DNA of 6,744 bases from CAVPGH01 sp046726955 (GTDB lineage Bacteria; Acidobacteriota; Vicinamibacteria; Fen-336): positions 1 through 6,744 of the forward strand of contig JBKPBQ010000055.1 in NCBI GenBank assembly GCA_046726955.1. The letters are read 5' to 3'. Shown here in pieces: positions 1 through 4,982 of the stretch. The position numbers were made by a program, and so were the translations under genes. The notes under the pieces were generated by a model. That model searched no databases. It saw nothing but the letters and a program-made list of their open reading frames with translations, and was not told the DNA's origin. The first letter of the stretch is position 1. Every line of letters begins with the position of its first letter.

Positions 1-2091
1 GTCGCGACCCCGCCGCCCGTCGTCCGTCCCGCGGTCACGACGCCGGCGATCGCGCGGCCGGTGCGGCCGATCGCGCCCCCGCGCCCGGTGGGTCCGCATC
101 CCACGAGTCCCCATCCGACGGGTGGAACGCCGCTGCCGCGCTCGCCGCACCTGGTTGCACCGGGGCGAATGGGCGGCGTGCCCGGCCTGCGCCCCGTCTC
201 GCCGATCCCTGCGCGGCCCGCTCCGGCGCCCGCCCCGCGTCCCGCGGGCCGTCCCGCGCCCCGGCCCAAGGACCGCGAGAAGCGGTCGATCGCACCTCCC
301 GTAGAGAAGGAGCGCGCGGCCTACACGGGCCCCGTCCGGAAGATCACGCTCTCCGAGGGCGTGACCGTGAAGGAGCTGGGCGAGAAGATGGAGGACGTCA
401 AGTCGCGCGACATCATCAAGGCCCTGCTCACCCGCGGGATCATGGCCACGATGAACCAGAGCATCGACCCCGCGCTCGCCATCGAGATCGGCAGGGAGTT
501 CGGCTACGAGGCCTCCATCCAGTCCTTCGAGGAGGAGCTGGTCCAGGTCCAGACCTCGGAGAGCCGGGCCGAGGACCTGGTCCCGCGCGCTCCAGTGATC
601 ACGGTCATGGGACACGTCGACCACGGCAAGACGTCGCTCCTCGACGCCATCCGCGAGACGCAGGTGGCGGCGGGGGAGGCAGGCGGGATCACGCAGCACA
701 TCGGTGCCTACCACGTGGACGTGGGGACGCGGAAGGTGGTCTTCCTCGACACCCCAGGCCACGAGGCCTTCACGCTCATGCGCGCCCGCGGGGCCAAGGT
801 CACGGACATCGTCGTGCTCGTGGTGGCCGCGGACGACGGCGTCATGCCGCAGACGCTCGAGGCCATCGACCACGCCAAAGCGGCGGGCGTGCCGATCGTG
901 GTCGCGGTTAACAAGATCGACAAGCCCGACGCGCAGCCCGACCGGGTGAAGCAGCAGCTCTCCGACCGCGGGCTCATGCCCGAGGAGTGGGGCGGCAGCA
1001 CGGTCTTCGTGAACGTCTCCGCCAAGAAGAGGCAGAACCTCGAGCAGCTCCTCGAGATGCTCCTCCTCGTCGCCGACCTCCAGGAGCTGAAGGCCAACCC
1101 CAAGAAGGAGGCCCTGGGCACGGTGCTGGAGGCGCGGCTCGACAAGGGCCGCGGACCCGTGGCCACCGTCCTCGTCCAGGACGGGACGCTCGAGGTCGGG
1201 GACACGGTCGTCGCGGGCGCCGTCTCCGGCAAGGTCCGCGCGCTCGTGGACGAGCGGGGCGAGCGGCTCAAGAACGCGGGCCCCGCCACACCCGTCGAGA
1301 TCCTCGGTCTGCAGGCGTTGCCCGAGCCCGGCGATCAGCTCCTGTCCGTCACCGACAGCGTGAAGGCCCAGTCCATCGTGAACTTCCGGCAGCTCAAGCT
1401 GCGCGAGAAGGCGATGGCCGCCTCGTCGCGGATCCGCCTCGAGGACCTCGGCCGCGCGATCGCGGAGGGGCAGCTCAAGGAGCTCCCGCTCGTGATCAAG
1501 GCGGACGTGCAGGGCTCCCTCGAAGCCGTCAGCGACCAGCTCCTCAAGCTGCCCCAGGAGAAGATCAAGCTCCGCATCATCCGCTCCGGGGCCGGCGCCA
1601 TCACGGAAGGCGACGTGCTCCTCGCCGCGGCGTCGAACGCGGTCGTCATCGGCTTCAACGTCCGGCCCGAGCGGAAGGCCGCGGAGATCGCGGAGCGCGA
1701 CGAGGTGGAGGTCCGCCTCTACACCGTCATCTACGACGCGGTCCAGGACATGAGGAAGGCCATGGAGGGCCTCCTCGAGCCCACGCTGCGCGAGATCCGC
1801 CTCGGGGCGGCGGAGGTGCGCGACACCTTCAAGATCTCGAAGGTGGGCACGATCGCCGGCTGCTTCGTGTCCGACGGCAGGGTGAACCGCAACGCCCAGG
1901 TGCGCCTGCTGCGCGACAACGTGGTGATCCACACCGGCAAGGTGAGCTCGCTGAAGCGGTTCAAGGACGACGCGAGCGAGGTCAAGGCCGGCCTCGAGTG
2001 CGGCATCGGCATCGCCAACTACAACGACGTCAAGCCCGGCGACGTGATCGAGTTCTTCACCACGGAGCGCGTCAAGGACACCCTGACGTAG
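1..2091 (+). CDS. infB: Translation initiation factor IF-2, 5'-truncated by the window edge
   Basis: IF2 is a cytoplasmic GTPase that places fMet-tRNA on the 30S subunit and promotes 50S joining. The frame is open from base 1, so the true start lies upstream; 696 residues are visible (numbered here from base 1). Residues 1-100 are a low-complexity Pro/Arg/Ala linker. Residues about 114-166 form the IF2_N module. The G domain follows with G1 GHVDHGKT (204-211), G2 GGITQHIG (from 228), G3 DTPGH (250-254), G4 NKID (304-307) and G5 SAK (340-342). A domain-2 beta barrel begins near 371 (LGTVLEARLDKGRGPVATV), domain 3 near 496 (LVIKADVQGSLEAV), and the C-terminal fMet-tRNA-binding barrel covers about 610-696, including GLECGIGIANYNDVKPGD. 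All GTPase motifs are intact and the gene ends with TAG. It is the first visible gene of the infB-ylxP-rbfA-truB operon. Identification is certain; only the N-terminus is missing. Confidence 0.98.
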   Translation, partial: VATPPPVVRPAVTTPAIARPVRPIAPPRPVGPHPTSPHPTGGTPLPRSPHLVAPGRMGGVPGLRPVSPIPARPAPAPAPRPAGRPAPRPKDREKRSIAPPVEKERAAYTGPVRKITLSEGVTVKELGEKMEDVKSRDIIKALLTRGIMATMNQSIDPALAIEIGREFGYEASIQSFEEELVQVQTSESRAEDLVPRAPVITVMGHVDHGKTSLLDAIRETQVAAGEAGGITQHIGAYHVDVGTRKVVFLDTPGHEAFTLMRARGAKVTDIVVLVVAADDGVMPQTLEAIDHAKAAGVPIVVAVNKIDKPDAQPDRVKQQLSDRGLMPEEWGGSTVFVNVSAKKRQNLEQLLEMLLLVADLQELKANPKKEALGTVLEARLDKGRGPVATVLVQDGTLEVGDTVVAGAVSGKVRALVDERGERLKNAGPATPVEILGLQALPEPGDQLLSVTDSVKAQSIVNFRQLKLREKAMAASSRIRLEDLGRAIAEGQLKELPLVIKADVQGSLEAVSDQLLKLPQEKIKLRIIRSGAGAITEGDVLLAAASNAVVIGFNVRPERKAAEIAERDEVEVRLYTVIYDAVQDMRKAMEGLLEPTLREIRLGAAEVRDTFKISKVGTIAGCFVSDGRVNRNAQVRLLRDNVVIHTGKVSSLKRFKDDASEVKAGLECGIGIANYNDVKPGDVIEFFTTERVKDTLT

Positions 2092-2092
2092 T

Positions 2093-2340
2093 CGCTGGAC
2101 GGCGAGGCGCTCGTGGCCCGGCTTCATCTGGACCGCGGGTCCGAACTGGCTCCGGCTCTGGGCCGGACTCTTCGGGATCTACACCGACAACGAGGCCAAG
2201 GCCGACGAGCTGGAGCTGCGGCCCTTCTTCGGGATCAACACCCTCGTTCCCAACGCCATCAAGTGGCACATCTACAACCTGACACCGAGTACCGGATGAC
2301 GAAGGACCTCCGTCCCGAGGCCGGAATGGACTGTCCGTAA
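2093..2340 (+). pseudogene. Decayed C-terminal fragment of a probable outer-membrane beta-barrel protein
   Basis: No intact gene lies between infB and the next start, but the frame beginning at 2093 reads like real protein from about 2117 to 2281: GFIWTAGPNWLRLWAGLFG, then IYTDNEAKADELELRPFFG, then INTLVPNAIKWHIYNL. That frame ends at TGA 2297-2299. Shifting to the frame of 2284 continues the sense with TEYRMTKDLRPEAG before TAA at 2338-2340. The alternating aromatic/hydrophobic and polar residues, with Asn/Asp-rich turns, look like beta-barrel strands; the pattern recalls DUF2490-type outer-membrane barrels, but I cannot confirm the family. The readable frame has no ATG, GTG or TTG start, is blocked upstream by TGA at 2084-2086, and abuts the infB stop, so the N-terminal part is gone. 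I infer a truncated, frameshifted remnant. The left boundary is uncertain; the first eight or so codons are not barrel-like. Confidence 0.55.
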
Positions 2341-2361
2341 ACGGCGGAGTGAGCAAATAAT
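2331..2361 (+). promoter_or_regulatory. Possible sigma-70-type promoter for the outer-membrane protein gene
   Basis: An AT-rich island stands out in very GC-rich DNA: AATAAT at 2356-2361 matches the TATAAT -10 consensus at five of six positions. The best -35 candidate, CTGTCC at 2331-2336, matches TTGACA at only three positions and sits 19 bases upstream, so it is poor. Transcription would start near 2368, giving a leader of about 23 bases before the ATG at 2391. A separate promoter would fit the insertion of a gene unrelated to translation into this operon, and might also drive ylxP, rbfA and truB. Composition plus a partial motif is the only evidence. Confidence 0.3.
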
Positions 2362-2380
2362 TGGGACGTCCGGGGCATTC

Positions 2381-2388
2381 GAGGAGAG
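2381..2388 (+). promoter_or_regulatory. Ribosome binding site that fixes the start at 2391
   Basis: GAGGAGAG is a good purine-rich Shine-Dalgarno sequence that ends two bases before the ATG at 2391; its GAGG core is about six bases from the start. It supports ATG 2391 over the longer in-frame TTG at 2361, because the ATG start places a clean signal peptide at the N-terminus. Confidence 0.6.
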
Positions 2389-2390
2389 TC

Positions 2391-3245
2391 ATGGTGAGAG
2401 CCATTCATTGCTCGTTCGTCGGTGCCGTTGCGGCCGTCGCACTCCTGCTTGCGAGCGCCGCCTTTGCCCAGTCGGGGGGCTATTCCGACGTTCCCGACCG
2501 CTTCCGCATCGACGCGGGGGGCTTTCGCATCGGCGCGGACACGGAGCTGACGTTTAACACTATTGGCGTCATCCGGCCGCCCGTCGACTTCGAGGCGCTG
2601 AACCTGCCCGACAACGCAACGCGCTTCTACATCGAGGGCTTCTGGCGTCCGTGGCGGCGCCACCAGTTCAGCCTGAGCTGGTACAACAACAACCGCAGCG
2701 GCGATCCTTTTACGATCCAGCGCGACATCACGTGGGGCGACCGAGTCATCCAGGCGGGGGCCACCGTGGCCGGGAAGGCGGACTCGAGCTACTTTTCAGG
2801 CGTCTATCGCTTCGCCGCCTACAAGAACGACCGTTTCGAGATCGGCCCCTCCCTCGGTATCGGGCATCTGTCGCTCGACGCCGGTATCAACGGGCAGGGA
2901 ACCGCCACGCTCCCCGACGGAGGAACGATAAGCGGGCCCTTCGACATCTCGAGGAGCCTCGGGCAGGCCACCGGCGATCTCGGCGGCTACTTCTACTGGT
3001 GGGCCATCCGGCGGCTGCTCGTGCGCGCCGACATGCGGTACATCATCGTCAAGCCCGGGGACTCCGAGGCGTCGATCACCGACGGCCGCGCCTCGGCGGT
3101 CTACCACTTCACGCCGCACGTCGGCGTGGGCCTGCAGTACACCTACACGAAATTCCGCTACGACCGCGGCATCCTTGACCTGGCGAAGCTCGGAGGAAGC
3201 CTGCGGTACCGCGGGGGACAGGTGGTGCTCTCCGGCGCCTTCTGA
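2391..3245 (+). CDS. Secreted outer-membrane beta-barrel protein of unknown function
   Basis: This 284-residue protein begins with a classical Sec signal peptide: a short basic start, a hydrophobic core at residues 9-22 (FVGAVAAVALLLAS), and an AFA cleavage site after residue 26, giving a mature form of about 258 residues. The rest alternates amphipathic, aromatic-rich strands with Asn/Gly/Asp-rich loops, for example TRFYIEGFWRPWRRHQFSLSW (77-97, shown only as a guide to the pattern) followed by YNNN, and later strands around SYFSGVYRFAAY, GGYFYWWAIRRLLVRADMRY and VGVGLQYTYTKFRY. It ends in VVLSGAF; a terminal Phe is the usual BamA-recognised signature of outer-membrane barrels. Size suggests a small barrel of about 8-10 strands, comparable to OmpW/OmpX-like proteins, but I do not recognise a specific family. 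It sits between infB and ylxP, 22 bases before the latter, an unusual place. Several AT-rich codons (TTTAACACTATT, CCTTTTACG) contrast with its neighbours. Localisation is well supported; function is unknown. Confidence 0.85.
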   Translation: MVRAIHCSFVGAVAAVALLLASAAFAQSGGYSDVPDRFRIDAGGFRIGADTELTFNTIGVIRPPVDFEALNLPDNATRFYIEGFWRPWRRHQFSLSWYNNNRSGDPFTIQRDITWGDRVIQAGATVAGKADSSYFSGVYRFAAYKNDRFEIGPSLGIGHLSLDAGINGQGTATLPDGGTISGPFDISRSLGQATGDLGGYFYWWAIRRLLVRADMRYIIVKPGDSEASITDGRASAVYHFTPHVGVGLQYTYTKFRYDRGILDLAKLGGSLRYRGGQVVLSGAF

Positions 3246-3267
3246 GGACCGTAGTACCCTTGGGGGC

Positions 3268-3549
3268 ATGGTCATCGGACTGCTGACGCTCGACCTGCAC
3301 TTCCCGGGCGCGCGCTCGCTCAAGGACAAGCGTCAGGCCCTGCGCAGCCTGGAGACGCGCATCCGCAACCGCTTCAACGTGTCGCTGGCGGAGGTGGAGC
3401 ACCAGGACCTCTGGCAGCGCGCGCGGCTGGCCGTCGTCTCCGTGAACACGGACGGCGTGCACCTCGAGTCGACGCTGCGCAGCGTGGCCGGAGAGGCGGG
3501 CAGCGCGCGCAACATCGAGCTCCTCGACGCGCAGTACGAGTCGCTGTGA
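3268..3549 (+). CDS. ylxP: DUF503 / YlxP family protein
   Basis: This 93-residue protein matches the DUF503 family, typified by Bacillus subtilis YlxP, which also lies between infB and rbfA. Visible hallmarks are the N-terminal strand VIGLLTLDLHFPGARSLKDK (2-21) with its conserved SLKDKR, then RNRFNVSLAEVEHQDLWQR (33-51), then AVVSV. The family is a small ferredoxin-like alpha/beta fold; its role is not settled, although the fixed neighbourhood suggests ribosome assembly or RNA-related work. The ATG at 3268 is chosen because it gives the conserved N-terminus; a longer in-frame start at 3175 would overlap the preceding gene by 71 bases. The Shine-Dalgarno is poor (GGGGG at 3262-3266 lies too close), so translation may be weak or coupled. 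The TGA stop overlaps the GTG of rbfA. Family assignment is confident; function is not. Confidence 0.9.
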   Translation: MVIGLLTLDLHFPGARSLKDKRQALRSLETRIRNRFNVSLAEVEHQDLWQRARLAVVSVNTDGVHLESTLRSVAGEAGSARNIELLDAQYESL

Positions 3550-3902
3550 GCCGGCGAGTGGAGCGCGTCGCGGAGGAGATCCGCGAGGAGGTCGCGCGCA
3601 TGATCGCGGGCGAGCTGAAGGACCCGCGCATCGGCTTCGTCACGGTCACCCGCGTGGAGCTGACGCCGGACCTGCGGCTGGCCCGGATCCACGTGGGCGT
3701 CCTCGGGGCGGAGGCCGACCGCAAGAAGTCGCTCGAAGGCCTGGAGCGGTCGAGCAGCTTCCTGCGCCGCGAGGTGGGCCGCCGCCTGCGCCTCAAGCAC
3801 TCGCCGGAGCTGCAGTTCCGCTACGACACGGGGCTCGACGCCGCGGAGCGCGTGGCGCAGCTTCTCGACGAGTCCCGGGAAGGACAAAAGTCCGACGAAT
3901 GA
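3546..3902 (+). CDS. rbfA: 30S ribosome-binding factor A
   Basis: RbfA is a single KH-like-domain assembly factor that binds the immature 30S subunit and is needed for efficient processing of the 16S rRNA 5' end, notably in the cold. At 118 residues it has the usual length. Diagnostic segments are RVAEEIREEVARMI (7-20), DPRIGFVTVTRVELTPDLR (26-44), ARIHVGVLG (46-54), FLRREVGRRLRLKHSPELQF (72-91) and a C-terminal RVAQLLDE helix. The start is GTG at 3546, sharing GTGA with the ylxP stop; the stop in turn shares ATGA with the truB start, so the three genes are probably translationally coupled. One oddity: the turn before FLRRE, which in many RbfA proteins reads Ala-x-Gly, is Ser-Ser-Ser here (69-71). 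No other defect is seen. Confidence 0.96.
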   Translation: MSRRVERVAEEIREEVARMIAGELKDPRIGFVTVTRVELTPDLRLARIHVGVLGAEADRKKSLEGLERSSSFLRREVGRRLRLKHSPELQFRYDTGLDAAERVAQLLDESREGQKSDE

Positions 3903-4828
3903 CCGCCGCGGGCCCGCTCCACGGCGTGCTCGTGGTCGACAAGCCTGAAGGGCCGACCTCCCACGACGTGGTCGACGCCGTGCGGCGTGCGCTCGGCGTG
4001 CGGCGCGTCGGGCACACGGGCACGCTCGACCCGTTCGCCACCGGCGTGCTGCCTGTCTGCGTCGGCAAGGCCACGCGGCTCGCGCAGTTCCTCGGAGGTG
4101 GCGACAAGACGTACCGGGCGACCGTCCGGCTGGGCTTCGCCACGACCACGGACGACCGGATGGGGGAGGCTCTCGGGCCGCCGCGAACGGTCACGCTCGA
4201 CCGGGGCGCGGTCGAGGCCGCTCTCGCTTCCTTGCGAGTCCGGACGGAGCAGCTCCCGCCCGTCTACTCCGCCAAGCACGTCGGAGGACGGCGGGCCCAC
4301 GAGCTGGCGAGGGAGGGGCGGGACGTTCCTCGTCAGCCGGTCGCCGTGACGATCCACGCGCTGGACCTGCTCGAGTGGCGCGGCGACGAGCTGGTGTTCG
4401 ACGTGCGGTGCTCCCCCGGGACGTACGTCCGCGCCTTGGCCCGCGACCTCGGCGAAGCGCTGGGCGTGGGCGGTCATCTGACGGCCCTGCGCCGGACGGC
4501 GAGCGGCGACTTCGGTCTGGACCAGGCGGTGACGCTCGAGCTCGTGGAGCGGGAAGGCGCCCAGCGCCTCGTTCCGCTCTCCCGCCTGCTTCCCGCGCTG
4601 CCGGTCGTGCGCGTGGGGCGGGAAGGCCGCGCTGCGCTCACCCACGGCCGCGACCTCGACGCGACGCTCGTGCTCGGGGAGTTTCCCGCGGATCCGGCGC
4701 CGCGGCTGCGCGTCCTCGACGAGGAGGGTGCGCTCGTCGCGCTCGTGGTGCCGCGAGGCTTCGCGGGCGCGTCGTCCGACCTGCCGACCCGGCCGACGCT
4801 GCACCCCGACCTCGTGCTGGTGGACTAG
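3899..4828 (+). CDS. truB: tRNA pseudouridine-55 synthase
   Basis: TruB isomerises uridine 55 in the T-loop of tRNAs to pseudouridine and also acts as a tRNA-folding chaperone in the cytoplasm. The 309-residue product carries the family's motifs in order: GVLVVDKPEGPTSHDVV (9-25), GHTGTLDPFATGVLPV (38-53) with the catalytic aspartate D44, KTYRATVRLG (70-79) with the substrate-stacking Y72, PPVYSAKHVGGRRAHELA (120-137), and CSPGTYVRALARDLG (171-185) with the active-site arginine R178. The remaining part, from about 245, corresponds to the PUA-like RNA-binding tail. The ATG overlaps the rbfA stop (ATGA); a purine run GGGAAGGA at 3877-3884 is rather far upstream, so coupling to rbfA is likely. 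It is the last gene of the operon here: neither ribF nor rpsO follows on this strand, and the next gene is convergent. Confidence 0.97.
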   Translation: MTAAGPLHGVLVVDKPEGPTSHDVVDAVRRALGVRRVGHTGTLDPFATGVLPVCVGKATRLAQFLGGGDKTYRATVRLGFATTTDDRMGEALGPPRTVTLDRGAVEAALASLRVRTEQLPPVYSAKHVGGRRAHELAREGRDVPRQPVAVTIHALDLLEWRGDELVFDVRCSPGTYVRALARDLGEALGVGGHLTALRRTASGDFGLDQAVTLELVEREGAQRLVPLSRLLPALPVVRVGREGRAALTHGRDLDATLVLGEFPADPAPRLRVLDEEGALVALVVPRGFAGASSDLPTRPTLHPDLVLVD

Positions 4829-4834
4829 GTCGCC

Positions 4835-4863
4835 TGGCGGTGCCGGAAGCTCGACCACCGCCA
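4835..4863 (+). terminator. Short hairpin just after truB, weak terminator candidate
   Basis: Six bases after the truB stop, TGGCGGTG (4835-4842) and CACCGCCA (4856-4863) form a perfect 8-bp stem around a 13-base loop. There is no following T-run, so it is not a canonical Rho-independent terminator. It could slow polymerase or protect the mRNA 3' end, or be a chance repeat in GC-rich DNA. Confidence 0.25.
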
Positions 4864-4926
4864 CCACCGCGGTCGCCGCGTCGTCGCGGGAGACGAGCGA
4901 CACGTAGGCATCGCGTTCCTGTGACC

Positions 4927-4970
4927 GCGTTACCTTTTCACCCGTTCCGGAATGGGTACGACGGTAACGC
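4927..4970. terminator. 44-base concentric inverted repeat between convergent genes, possible bidirectional terminator
   Basis: Two nested inverted repeats share exactly the same centre (between 4948 and 4949). The outer arms are GCGTTACC (4927-4934) and GGTAACGC (4963-4970), a perfect 8-bp match. The inner arms are ACCCGTT (4940-4946) and AATGGGT (4951-4957), closing on a CCGG loop with one G-T pair. Five-base segments, TTTTC and ACGAC, lie symmetrically between them. The element lies 12 bases beyond the stop of the minus-strand gene and about 100 bases past truB, where a terminator for convergent genes is expected, but neither side has a proper T-run. The G-T pair and a further possible T-G pair are wobble pairs only in the plus-strand RNA, slightly favouring a role in the truB-side transcript. 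A dyad DNA-binding site is the alternative. Confidence 0.45.
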
Positions 4971-4982
4971 CTCGCGGTGCGC

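Noticed and set aside
61..63. GTG as the start of infB
   Set aside because: The frame is open from base 1 and the upstream codons have the same Pro/Arg/Val-rich composition, so the real start lies outside the window.
987..2282. Long plus-strand ORF overlapping infB
   Set aside because: Its product is Arg/Gly/Ala/Pro-rich with no family motif, and it overlaps well-conserved IF2 in another frame; it is a GC-rich shadow.
2113..2340. 75-residue plus-strand ORF after infB with a GTG start
   Set aside because: Its first two-thirds are Arg/Gln/His-rich and look out of frame; only its last 18 or so codons make sense, as the continuation of the barrel remnant read in the other frame.
2361..2363. TTG as the start of the outer-membrane protein
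   Set aside because: It adds ten residues before the signal peptide, has no good ribosome binding site and overlaps the candidate -10 element; ATG 2391 has GAGGAG upstream.
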